Source: Anaerobacillus arseniciselenatis (GTDB taxonomy: Bacteria; Bacillota; Bacilli; Bacillales; Anaerobacillaceae). Taken from it: a DNA stretch of 64,000 nucleotides. Location: positions 62,001 to 126,000 of the forward strand of contig NZ_MLQQ01000018.1 of assembly GCF_001865995.1 (NCBI RefSeq). The letters are read 5' to 3'. The first letter of the stretch is position 1. Every line of letters begins with the position of its first letter. Shown piece after piece: positions 7,936 to 16,071 of this stretch. A program made the translations under genes and the position numbers. Below the pieces are notes generated by a model, which made no database searches, was not told where the DNA came from, and saw only the letters and a program-made list of their open reading frames with translations.

Positions 7936-8391
7936 GTGAAAGGTATTATAGCTGGTTTGGTTGCCATCGTTATCGCACAAATTTTAAAAGTACCCCTTAA
8001 TGCTTTACAGACAGGGAAGTGGAATTTAAAACAAATTTTCGGTTCTGGCGGTATGCCTAGCTCGCATTCAGCAGGTGTTACATCTTTAGCTACATACGTG
8101 GGTCTAAAGTTAGGAGCTCGTTCTTTAGACTTTGCACTGTCAATTATTTTTGGTTTAATTGTCATGTATGATGCCCAAGGGATCAGAAAACACGCGGGCG
8201 AAACAGCCATTAAAGTGAATGATTTAGAAAAGCGAATTGATCAACTAAGTGGCATAAACAAAGATGAAGCTCACGATAAAAAATCAAAACAATTAAAAGA
8301 AAGTTTAGGCCATCAACCAGAAGAGGTTCTAGGTGGAGCCATTTTAGGATTTTTTGTTGGCTTGATAAGTTATGTTAGTAATAGAAAGTGA
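7936..8391 (+). CDS. yuiD: Divergent PAP2 family membrane protein (YuiD/DUF212)
   Basis: 151-residue membrane protein related to acid phosphatase/vanadium haloperoxidase folds. Seen: GGMPSSHSAGVTSLATYVG, the phosphatase-like SxxH signature of the family, with several hydrophobic helices (about 1-18, 46-64, 72-90 and a C-terminal helix ILGFFVGLISYV). The GTG at 7936 is preferred because AGGAGG (7922-7927) is 8 bases before it; the ATG at 7930 would be only 2 bases from the ribosome site. Substrate not established for this family. Monocistronic, ending at a terminator shared with the convergent hcp. Confidence 0.88.
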   Translation: MKGIIAGLVAIVIAQILKVPLNALQTGKWNLKQIFGSGGMPSSHSAGVTSLATYVGLKLGARSLDFALSIIFGLIVMYDAQGIRKHAGETAIKVNDLEKRIDQLSGINKDEAHDKKSKQLKESLGHQPEEVLGGAILGFFVGLISYVSNRK

Positions 8392-8393
8392 AA

Positions 8394-8424
8394 AAAGAGG
8401 GTGTTTTTTGGACACCCTCTTTCC
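8394..8424. terminator. Bidirectional terminator between yuiD and hcp
   Basis: Perfect arms AAAGAGGGTGT (8394-8404) and ACACCCTCTTT (8412-8422), with A-rich and T-rich flanks on the two sides, between convergent genes. Confidence 0.88.
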
Positions 8425-8469
8425 ATTTGTAAAACCATTTGTTTTTTGAGTTTGTGTAACATTTACTTC

Positions 8470-9771
8470 TTATTTTGAAGAGCTTAATTGAAGCATGTTT
8501 GCCATATCTTCTTGTGCGTTACCGATTAACTGCAAGTTGAACGCATCTTGTAAAACGTTTAACACACCTGGAGTGATGAATTCTGGTGGTTTTGGACCAA
8601 TACGAATATCTTTAATTCCTAAGCTAAATAGTCCTAGTAAAATCGCAACAGCTTTTTGCTCAAACCACGATAAAACAATGCTTACTGGTAGATCATTAAC
8701 TTCACAGCCGAAAGCGTCAGCAAGGGCAACAGCAATTTTTACAGTAGAACCAGAGTTGTTACATTGACCTAAGTCGATGTAGCGAGGAATGTTTGTTCCA
8801 GGAACAGTCCCATAATCGACATCGTTAAATCTAAACTTACCACACGAAGTCGTAAGAATAATGGCATCATCAGGAAGAGAGGTTGCTAATTCACGATAGT
8901 ATTCGCCACCTTTACCTGGTGCGTCACAGCCGGCGATAACGAAGAAACGACTAATCTTACCTGCTTTGACAGCGTCAATAATTTCAGGAGCTATACCTAA
9001 AACGGTTTCATGATGGAACCCAGTGACTAACGTCTCATCAGATTCAATATTTGCTTCAGGTAATTGTAATGCTTTTTCAATTAACGGAGAGAAGTCTTCT
9101 CCTTCAATTTTTGTTACTCCTTCAAGTCCTGCAATTTCATAAGAGAAGAAGCGGTCAGCATAAGAACCTTTAATCGGCATTACACAGTTCGTTGTAGCTA
9201 AAATTGCACCAGGGAACTCTTCAAATAAACGTCTTTGATCAAACCAAGCTTTACCGATGTTTCCTTTTAAATGAGAGTATTTTTTCAAGTGCGGATACCC
9301 ATGTGCGGGAAGCATTTCAGAGTGAGTATATATGTTAATGCCTTTTCCTTCTGTTTGCTTAAGTAGTTCTTCTAATGCAAATAAATTATGTCCGGTTACT
9401 ACGATACATTTACCTTCAATTTTATTTTGAGATACTTGAACAGGTTGAGGGATGCCTAGTCTCTCTGTATGAGCACGATCTAATAAATCCATCACTTTAA
9501 CAGTGGCACTCCCAACTTTCATTGCCATATCGATATGCTCTTGCAAATTAAAGTTTGAATTAGTAAGTGTTAAATAAAGTGCTTCTTGGGTGATCGCATC
9601 AACTTCAGGGTCAGTGTAGCCTAATTGTCTTGCATGTGTTGCGTAAGCAGCGATCCCTTTTAGCCCAAAAATAATTGTGTCTTGTAAACTTGCGATATCT
9701 TCATTCTTCCCACAAACTCCGATAACTTTACAGCCGCCACTTGGTGTTTGTTCACATTGATAACAAAACAT
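8470..9771 (-). CDS. hcp: Hybrid-cluster protein (hydroxylamine / NO-detoxifying reductase)
   Basis: Iron-sulfur oxidoreductase implicated in nitrosative-stress protection and hydroxylamine reduction; cytosolic and anaerobically expressed. N-terminal cysteines C3-x2-C6-x7-C14-x5-C20 bind the cubane cluster. Hybrid-cluster ligands lie in ATTNCVMP, IAGCDAPGKGG, LTTSCGKFRFND and DLGQCNNSG. At 433 residues it is about 110-120 shorter than the roughly 550-residue enzymes, with the helical domain next to the N-terminal cluster reduced, as in the short (class III) group. Start supported by GAGGAGGAG. An FNR-type palindrome lies 123 bp upstream. No adjacent hcr reductase gene. Confidence 0.96.
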   Translation of the reverse strand: MFCYQCEQTPSGGCKVIGVCGKNEDIASLQDTIIFGLKGIAAYATHARQLGYTDPEVDAITQEALYLTLTNSNFNLQEHIDMAMKVGSATVKVMDLLDRAHTERLGIPQPVQVSQNKIEGKCIVVTGHNLFALEELLKQTEGKGINIYTHSEMLPAHGYPHLKKYSHLKGNIGKAWFDQRRLFEEFPGAILATTNCVMPIKGSYADRFFSYEIAGLEGVTKIEGEDFSPLIEKALQLPEANIESDETLVTGFHHETVLGIAPEIIDAVKAGKISRFFVIAGCDAPGKGGEYYRELATSLPDDAIILTTSCGKFRFNDVDYGTVPGTNIPRYIDLGQCNNSGSTVKIAVALADAFGCEVNDLPVSIVLSWFEQKAVAILLGLFSLGIKDIRIGPKPPEFITPGVLNVLQDAFNLQLIGNAQEDMANMLQLSSSK

Positions 9772-9893
9772 AAATACTCCTCCTCTAATAAAATATTAAA
9801 TGTGTTCTCGATGAACCGTGATATAAATTGAAAAATTTATAACCACATTACTTATGTCTAAATATAGCGTACTTTATGGATCCTTTTAACTTC

Positions 9894-9909
9894 TGTGATA
9901 ATTATCACA
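9894..9909 (-). promoter_or_regulatory. FNR/CRP-type operator upstream of hcp
   Basis: TGTGATAATTATCACA is a perfect 16-bp palindrome and an exact TGTGA-N6-TCACA site. On the minus strand a plausible -10 (TATATT, 9866-9861) lies downstream of it, placing the site about 41-47 bp before transcription start. Consistent with activation by FNR without oxygen. The rest of 9772-10128 shows no gene. Confidence 0.8.
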
Positions 9910-10128
9910 TTTTTGACTGTTCTTAAAATTGTAACAATAGCAACTTCTCAAATCCGATTTTCAATATGAAAAATTATAAGGAAAGTATATATTGTATAAT
10001 AAAGCTATATTTAGATTAGTTAGTAGTGGTGTTTTAATGAGGTAGTGGGATACTATGAAACTTTTAATTTAAGACTGTTGCAGTTTTTTTAGAGTAACCT
10101 ATTTTATAGTATGAAGAGGGGGGATGGT

Positions 10129-10890
10129 ATGGTTGTCACAGAAAACGATAAAGAAAAAATATTATTATTTGAACAACATGAACATGCCAAAGCTTGTGGA
10201 GATTTTGCAGAGGCGTGGCGAGATGAGTATTTCATTGAGAAAAAGAAGCGAGATGAAGTGGTTTATGCAATTGTTGAACATGACAACGGTTGGATCGAGT
10301 TGGATGAAAAACCATCATTAAATAAAAAGACGCAAATGCCGTATTCTTTTATTAATTATCCATTAAAACCGAAATTGAAAGCGTACACGAATGGTATTAA
10401 TAGAGTTGAAGATATAGACAACTATGCGGCATTACTTTGTAGTTTACATTTTAGTTCTTTTTTTGAAGGGTATACGAACGGTAGGGGAGAAGGGTTTTTA
10501 AAACAAGAGAGAAGGCGGCAACAAAGGTTGATGGAGAAGTTAAATATTAATAAGAAAGATAGAGCGTTACAATTTCACTATGAATTGTTACAGTTTTGCG
10601 ATAATCTTTCACTATATTTATGTATGAACACACCGGGTGTAGCTAAAAAAAATGAAGTAAATTGGTTTCGGAGCGGTTTTTCACAAAAGTTTGCATTTAA
10701 TCAATATCAAACGATCAGTGCACATTGGCTTGATGAAGCGACAGTTGCATTATCTGATTTTCCTTTTAAGAATGAAGTTACAGTATCTATAAACTATAAA
10801 GCTATTAAAAAAAATCACTTAATCAACTTGCCGATAGAGTACGAACAGCTACCGGTTCATCAAAGAACGGTATCAATTGTTAAAGGGTAA
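10129..10890 (+). CDS. DUF3891-like protein
   Basis: Soluble protein of 253 residues that I place in the DUF3891 family, common in bacilli and without assigned function. Family-like features: the N-terminal EHAKACGDFAEAWRDEYF, then VEHDNGWIELDEKPSLN and YPLKPKLKAYTNGINRVED, with conserved histidines and aspartates (EH, EHDNG, LHFSSFF) suggestive of a metal-dependent hydrolase-like fold. The ATG at 10129 follows GAGGGGGGAT; an in-frame ATG at 10111 lies before that ribosome site. Function should be treated as unknown. Convergent with the oxidoreductase operon. Confidence 0.75.
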   Translation: MVVTENDKEKILLFEQHEHAKACGDFAEAWRDEYFIEKKKRDEVVYAIVEHDNGWIELDEKPSLNKKTQMPYSFINYPLKPKLKAYTNGINRVEDIDNYAALLCSLHFSSFFEGYTNGRGEGFLKQERRRQQRLMEKLNINKKDRALQFHYELLQFCDNLSLYLCMNTPGVAKKNEVNWFRSGFSQKFAFNQYQTISAHWLDEATVALSDFPFKNEVTVSINYKAIKKNHLINLPIEYEQLPVHQRTVSIVKG

Positions 10891-10892
10891 CA

Positions 10893-10919
10893 AAAAGAGC
10901 AGCCAAGGCTGCTCTTTTT
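10893..10919. terminator. Bidirectional terminator
   Basis: Perfect stem AAAAGAGCAGCC-AA-GGCTGCTCTTTT between the DUF3891-like gene and the convergent oxidoreductase operon. Confidence 0.92.
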
Positions 10920-10926
10920 AATAATT

Positions 10927-13230
10927 TTAAACAAATGGAGTTTCGTGCTTAGTTTTAAGACGCTTCCATCTACGCTCTACTTCTTCTTCGAAGTCTTTTA
11001 ACATTGGAGCGTTAGATTCTTTTAATAAGTGTTTCGTTTTACCCATCATTTTTAACCATTCAGATAACTCAACACGTTTTTTCTTCGCTTCAGGATCATA
11101 CGTAATCGTTGTTTCACCTTGTTCAATTTCGTAAAGAGGGAAGAAGCAAGATTCAACAGCTTTTCTCATAATCTCTTCACCTAAACGGTCTTCTGATTTC
11201 CAGTTAAGTGGACAAGTGATTAAGATCTTTCCGTAAGCCATTCCAACATTTTGAGCATACCATTGCGCCTTTGCAGCTTTTTTAATTAAATCTTGTGGAT
11301 ATGCTTCTGTACCAGTAAAAACGTAAGGAATGTTCGTTGCAGCCATAATTTGAGCTGTATCTTTATGGTGGAACGCTTTACCTTGCTTTGTTTTACCGAT
11401 TGTTGTTGTACTAGTCATATGACCAAGTGGAGTAGAGTAAGACATTTGCGAACCAGTATTCATATAACCTTCATTATCATACTCAAGAATGATCATTTTA
11501 TGGTTACGTAAAGCCGTACCGATCGCAGACCCCATACCGATATCCATACCACCGTCTCCAGTGATCATAACGAATGTAAAGTCATCAGAGATGTCAATTT
11601 CACCACGACGCTTCATTTCGAAAAATGCTTCGAGTGTACCAGAAAGTGTAGCAGCACCGCTTTGGAATAAGTTGTGAATAAACGTTTGTTTATGCGAACT
11701 ATGCGGATAAGCTGTTGTAACAACATAACCACAACCAGTTTGGAATAAAATAACTGCGTCTCCTTCAATTCCTTTGAAGAATAACTCTAAACCTGGGAAG
11801 ATCCCACATCCAGGACAAGCGCCGTGACCTGAACCAAATCGTTTAGGCTTCGCTGTTAAAGCACGTAATGGCGGAACCTTTACGTTTAATTTATTTGTTT
11901 CTTCATCTTGAGTCACTTTAATTAAGCCGCTGTTGAAGTCCTCGCCTTTCATTGGCTCAATCACTGGCTCAAGTTTGTTCTCAGGATTTCCAGGAACGTG
12001 ACCGTAGTAGTCGAATGGTCTTTCTGCAACGCCTCTTTCCATTGCGTCAATTGCCATTTCAAAAAACTTTTCAGCGTCATCTGCGTAGAAGTCTTTACCA
12101 CCTACACCGAATACGCGGCTAAGAACGATCGTTTCGTTTTCTTTATCTTCTTGTAGGGCAGACTTCACTTCATGAGTTAAGTTTGGACCATTTCCGCCGT
12201 AAGAATCAGCACGCTCACCAACTAATACTGATTTAACATTCTTTAATGCTTCGCGAATTTCTTTAGCAGGGAATGGACGGATGATATTAGGGCTAATCAC
12301 ACCAGCTTTAATTCCTTGCTTGCGAAGTTTATCAACTACGTCTTTAGCAGATTCAGCAGCAGAGTTTAATAAGAATAAAGCAACATCGGCATCTTCCATA
12401 CCATATAAGTCTAATGTTTCATATCCACGACCTGAAATTTCAGCATATTCCTTTTGAATTTCTTCAAACACTTGACCAGCACGATATAGAGCTTCTGATT
12501 GCTGGAAGTTGTTATTAATAAGGTCATCACCATTCATGTGAGCACCGATTGTTACTGGTTGATCTTTCACACATGCTCTTGGGTACTCAGTTGGCATTTC
12601 TCCAACGAAGTTTTGAACCGTTTTACGATCTTTGAAATAGTCAACTTTACGCTTTTGGTGTGATGTAAAGAAGCCATCATACGCTACGATAACAGGAAGA
12701 CGAACGTCTTTATGCTCCGCTAATTTTAAAGCCATAATGTTCATATCATATACTGCTTGTGGTGTACGAGCAGTTAAGATGACCCAACCTGTATTAAGTG
12801 CGTAGTAAAGATCAGAATGATCTCCGCGGATATCTAACGGTCCACTAACTGCGCGTGTTACAAGATTCATTACCATTGGGAAACGTAAACCAGATTGTAC
12901 TGGCATTTGTTCTAACATATATAAGAATCCGTTTGCACTTGTTGCGTTAAATACACGTGCACCTGTTGCTGATGCACCGAAACAAATACCTGCAGACCCG
13001 TGCTCCCCGTCAGCAGCGATTAACTCGATGTCATGCAATCCTTGAGATTTCATTAAGTCTAAATATTGAGCAACTTCCGTAGATGGTGTAATTGGAAAAT
13101 AACCCATTACGTGATAGTTAATTTGTGCGGCAGCCATTGCAGCCATTTCATTTCCAGATTCGAAAGTTGTCGTTTGTTCATACTTTGTATTTATATCATT
13201 GTTATTTAATTTATTTTCTAATTTAGCCAT
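10927..13230 (-). CDS. 2-oxoacid:ferredoxin oxidoreductase, fused alpha/beta subunits
   Basis: Catalytic subunit of a thiamine-diphosphate enzyme that oxidatively decarboxylates a 2-oxoacid to acyl-CoA and reduces ferredoxin. 767 residues: alpha-type domains (1 to about 430; YFPITPSTEVAQYLD, GADGEHGSAG-like turn, ISPNIIRPFPA) joined to a beta domain (about 460-767) with GHGACPGCGI and the ThDP motif GDGGMDIGMG...NEGYMNTG (about 555-590). The cysteines in CPGCG and QTGCGY, with a later cysteine, may hold a cluster. It starts at TAATG overlapping the stop of the gamma gene. Substrate not certain: pyruvate is likeliest, but other 2-oxoacids are possible. Confidence 0.9.
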   Translation of the reverse strand: MAKLENKLNNNDINTKYEQTTTFESGNEMAAMAAAQINYHVMGYFPITPSTEVAQYLDLMKSQGLHDIELIAADGEHGSAGICFGASATGARVFNATSANGFLYMLEQMPVQSGLRFPMVMNLVTRAVSGPLDIRGDHSDLYYALNTGWVILTARTPQAVYDMNIMALKLAEHKDVRLPVIVAYDGFFTSHQKRKVDYFKDRKTVQNFVGEMPTEYPRACVKDQPVTIGAHMNGDDLINNNFQQSEALYRAGQVFEEIQKEYAEISGRGYETLDLYGMEDADVALFLLNSAAESAKDVVDKLRKQGIKAGVISPNIIRPFPAKEIREALKNVKSVLVGERADSYGGNGPNLTHEVKSALQEDKENETIVLSRVFGVGGKDFYADDAEKFFEMAIDAMERGVAERPFDYYGHVPGNPENKLEPVIEPMKGEDFNSGLIKVTQDEETNKLNVKVPPLRALTAKPKRFGSGHGACPGCGIFPGLELFFKGIEGDAVILFQTGCGYVVTTAYPHSSHKQTFIHNLFQSGAATLSGTLEAFFEMKRRGEIDISDDFTFVMITGDGGMDIGMGSAIGTALRNHKMIILEYDNEGYMNTGSQMSYSTPLGHMTSTTTIGKTKQGKAFHHKDTAQIMAATNIPYVFTGTEAYPQDLIKKAAKAQWYAQNVGMAYGKILITCPLNWKSEDRLGEEIMRKAVESCFFPLYEIEQGETTITYDPEAKKKRVELSEWLKMMGKTKHLLKESNAPMLKDFEEEVERRWKRLKTKHETPFV

Positions 13231-14243
13231 TAATTACGACCTCCTGCTACATATGGAAATTTTTGCGCAACGCGATTTGCCTCAGCGTAGCCAATCGTTT
13301 CTGACATATCTGTTAAAGCTGATACAGGACATGCGTCAACACACTTTAAACAGCCTTTACAATATTGATAGTCAACTCCTGAAAGGAACATTTGCTTGCG
13401 ACCACGTTTGTCTTCTCCTTCTTCCCAAACGAAACAAAAGTCTGGACAAACTGTATCACATGCAGCGCAATTAATACATTTCTCTTGTTCAAATGCTGGT
13501 AGGAAACCTTGGCGAGAACCACTTAAGTCTTTTAAAATACTATTTGCTTGAGCAGTAATGACACCACCGAGTTCTTGTGTTAAATATCCTAGCATTGGTT
13601 GTGGTCTTGTAAACTCTTTACCTTGTGCATTTTCTGGTAGTTCGTAAGTTTTAAATTCTACTTCATTGTAGCCACGGTCGAACGTTCTAATGTTAGGTTC
13701 AACTAAGTGTGGGTATTTCTTTTCAAATGTTTTACGAATAACATTTCGCATTTCTTCTGGATCTAAAAAGTCTAAAATGCGGTACATGGCACCAAGCATC
13801 GCAGTGTTAACTTTTGTTTTTTCTTCGTGTGCAATTTTCATCGCGTCAACGATAGCTAATCTTCCATAATCAAGCTTTAAATCTTCGCGTACACTATCGA
13901 AATCTCTTGTACTATTAACTAATACAATTCCGTCCGCAGGTAAACCGCTTACAACATTTACAGTTTTATATAAAGCTTCATGGAACACTCCTACAACATG
14001 AGGTTGTTCGATTGGGCTATGGTCACGAATTTCAACATCAGGATCACAGTAGCGAACAAACGCTTTAACTGGAGAACCTTTTTTCTCAGAACCGTATGAT
14101 GAAAAGTTAGATCCGTTTAATCCTAATCCGAGTACGCCTGCTTCAGCTAACATTTTCCCTGCAAGGTTAGCTCCTAAACCCCCAATAGATTCTAGACGTA
14201 TCTCAAAAAAGCCTAGTTCATTCTTTTTTGGTAAATTAGACAT
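13230..14243 (-). CDS. 2-oxoacid:ferredoxin oxidoreductase, gamma subunit with ferredoxin domain
   Basis: 337 residues. An N-terminal gamma domain (about 10-200; RLESIGGLGANLAGKMLAEA, NGSNFSSYGSEKKGSPVKAF) takes part in CoA/acyl transfer. A C-terminal two-cluster ferredoxin domain carries CINCAACDTVCPDFC at about 255-270 and CKGCLKCVDACP at about 298-310, passing electrons out. The ATG at 14243 is chosen for GAGGGGGA upstream; a longer open frame lacks a ribosome site and would run into the promoter. First gene of a two-gene operon with an ideally placed FNR site. Confidence 0.9.
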   Translation of the reverse strand: MSNLPKKNELGFFEIRLESIGGLGANLAGKMLAEAGVLGLGLNGSNFSSYGSEKKGSPVKAFVRYCDPDVEIRDHSPIEQPHVVGVFHEALYKTVNVVSGLPADGIVLVNSTRDFDSVREDLKLDYGRLAIVDAMKIAHEEKTKVNTAMLGAMYRILDFLDPEEMRNVIRKTFEKKYPHLVEPNIRTFDRGYNEVEFKTYELPENAQGKEFTRPQPMLGYLTQELGGVITAQANSILKDLSGSRQGFLPAFEQEKCINCAACDTVCPDFCFVWEEGEDKRGRKQMFLSGVDYQYCKGCLKCVDACPVSALTDMSETIGYAEANRVAQKFPYVAGGRN

Positions 14244-14284
14244 ATTTATAAATCCCCCTCTAAAAAATTGACATTTCTCCCACC

Positions 14285-14334
14285 TGAGTTCATTATAAAG
14301 CAAAGGAATATTTTTTGTTGTGATGAAAGTCACA
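14285..14334 (-). promoter_or_regulatory. FNR-dependent promoter of the oxidoreductase operon
   Basis: On the minus strand, TGTGA-N6-TCACA is perfect at 14334-14319 and TATAAT is perfect at 14297-14292. With a start 7 bases after the -10 (about 14285), the FNR site is centred at -41.5, the classic class II activator position, and no good -35 box is needed. Confidence 0.82.
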
Positions 14335-14415
14335 CTTTGTTTGAAAAAAATAATTTTTTTTATTGGTACACTCTGAAAAAAGTATTCGAAACACTGTAAA
14401 ACTTAGGGTTTTTCA

Positions 14416-14443
14416 TATATAACAGGTAGTGTCTTGTTATATA
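14416..14443 (+). promoter_or_regulatory. Inverted repeat upstream of the HD-domain gene
   Basis: TATATAACA (14416-14424) and TGTTATATA (14435-14443), perfect 9-bp arms with a 10-bp spacer, 66 bases before the next start. Candidate operator; not T-rich downstream, so not a terminator. Confidence 0.4.
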
Positions 14444-14508
14444 ACAATGAAATCTGAATAATCTAAAAATTATAAAGGTTGTATATTAATACAAAATGAG
14501 GTGTTGAG

Positions 14509-15153
14509 ATGAATAAACAAGAAGTGTTGATACAAGCAGAAATGTATGTACGTTCAATATTAGAAGAGGATAGTAGTGGGCACGATTGGTGGCATATACA
14601 TCGAGTGAGAGGGCTTGCAAAAAAAATTGCTATTAATGAAGGGGCAGATCTATTTATTTGTGAAATAACGGCATTACTTCATGATTTAGCAGATGAAAAA
14701 CTTTTTGGTGACGAAGAAAAGGGGTTATTAAGTATAGAAGAGTGGTTAAAAGAACATGGCGTATGCCAAGAGTCACGGACCCATATTTTAACGATCATAA
14801 AAACAATGTCGTTTAAAGGTGGAAATAGGAAGCCGATGGAAACGAAAGAGGGAAGAGTCGTTCAAGATGCCGATCGTCTTGATGCTATTGGTGCTATCGG
14901 AATCGGCCGAACATTTGCTTATGCAGGCGCTAAAGAAGAGTTAATGTACGACCCTTCAATCCCAGTTCGTACGGAGATGACGAAGGAAGAATATCGCAAA
15001 GGAAAAAGTACAGCGATTAACCACTTTTATGAAAAATTATTGAAATTGAAAGATTTAATGAACACTGATTATGGAAAACAATTAGCTGAAGAGCGACATC
15101 AATATTTAGAGGTGTTTTTGGAACGTTTTTTAGAGGAGTGGGAAATGAAATAA
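14509..15153 (+). CDS. HD-domain phosphohydrolase (YedJ-like)
   Basis: Metal-dependent phosphohydrolase of the HD superfamily, 214 residues. Seen: HDWWHIHRVRGLAKKIA (metal ligand region, H29/H31), LLHDLADEK (H58-D59) and the family-specific DADRLDAIGAIGIGRTFAYAG (about 122-142). This matches the YedJ/YpgQ group, shown in some members to hydrolyse nucleoside triphosphates or pyrophosphate bonds; the actual substrate here is unknown. ATG supported by GAGGTG. Monocistronic, followed by a long gene-free tandem repeat region. Confidence 0.88.
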   Translation: MNKQEVLIQAEMYVRSILEEDSSGHDWWHIHRVRGLAKKIAINEGADLFICEITALLHDLADEKLFGDEEKGLLSIEEWLKEHGVCQESRTHILTIIKTMSFKGGNRKPMETKEGRVVQDADRLDAIGAIGIGRTFAYAGAKEELMYDPSIPVRTEMTKEEYRKGKSTAINHFYEKLLKLKDLMNTDYGKQLAEERHQYLEVFLERFLEEWEMK

Positions 15154-15344
15154 CGGAAGTAAACGTGAGAGATTTCATTTCCTAAATTTGTTGAAGTGCT
15201 GAACCAATAACTACAGGTCTTATAGACATACGTGGGCAATGTCAACTAGAACGAATTAATAGCTTCTAGGGTTGTGGCGTAGTGTGGGGGTTATGTGCAA
15301 TAAAACAGGAGGTGATGTGCAAATTAGTGTAAGTGCCCTAATCG

Positions 15345-15916
15345 TACGCTACATCAGCTAAAGGGAACGTAAGAATTTCTCGCGTGACGTAACCGAGCTT
15401 CTCATCAACTAAAAAGGCACGCAAGATGATCTCGCGCGCCCAAACAATGCGTCACATCACCCAAGAGGTGACGCGAGACCTTCTCCCGCGCCCGAACAAA
15501 GCGTCACATCACCCAAGAGGTGACGCGAGACCTTCTCCCGTGCCCGAACAAAGCGTCACATCAACCAAAAGGTAACGCGAGACCTTCTCCCGCGCCCGAA
15601 CGAAGCGTCACACTCACCAAAAGGTAACGCAAGACCTTCTCCCGTGCCCGAACAAAGCGTCACATCAACCAAAAGGTAACGCGAGACCTTCTCCCGCGCC
15701 CGAACGAAGCGTCACACTCACCAAAAGGTAACGCAAGATCTTCTCCCGTGCCCGAACGAAGCGTCACTTCACACAAAAGGTAACGCGAGACCTTCTCCCG
15801 TGCCCGAACAAAGCGTCACTTCACACAAAAGGTAACGCGAGACCTTCTCCCGTGCCCGAACGAAGCGTCACACTCACCAAAAGGTAACGCAAGATCTTCT
15901 CGCATGCCCGACCCCA
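15345..15916. repeat. 52-bp tandem repeat array, 9 close and 2 degenerate units
   Basis: Nine units start exactly every 52 bases (15449, 15501, 15553, 15605, 15657, 15709, 15761, 15813, 15865). Two more divergent units precede in the same register (15345 and 15397). Each begins GCGTCAC and contains GGTGACGC or GGTAACGC, forming a short stem, then GAGACCTTCTCCCG and GCCCGAAC. Far richer in G+C than its surroundings. No spacers vary, so it is not a CRISPR array. No frame stays usefully open. The flanks (15154-15344, 15917-16025) hold no gene. Confidence 0.93.
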
Positions 15917-16025
15917 TAAGGAACCCAACTACAGCATACTCTCCCCATAATGCATACTACCGAGCGAGTGCGAATTACTGCGCACTCCCCCCATGCTACG
16001 CAACACCGTTATGAGGGTTGGGTAT

Positions 16026-16070
16026 AAAAAAAAGCCTTACTTTTGATAGAAGCAAAGCTTGTAAGGGTTA
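16026..16070 (-). terminator. Terminator of the NlpC/P60 gene
   Basis: On the minus strand, AACCCTTAC ... GTAAGGCTT (16069-16061 and 16040-16032) form a stem followed by TTTTTTTT. Confidence 0.7.
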
Positions 16071-16071
16071 T

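Noticed and set aside
15345..15916. CRISPR array
   Set aside because: The whole 52-base unit repeats; there are no unique spacers, and no cas genes are in the window.
15370..15916. Repeat-containing surface protein gene
   Set aside because: 52 is not a multiple of 3, stops occur in every frame, and there is no ribosome site or start at the array edge.
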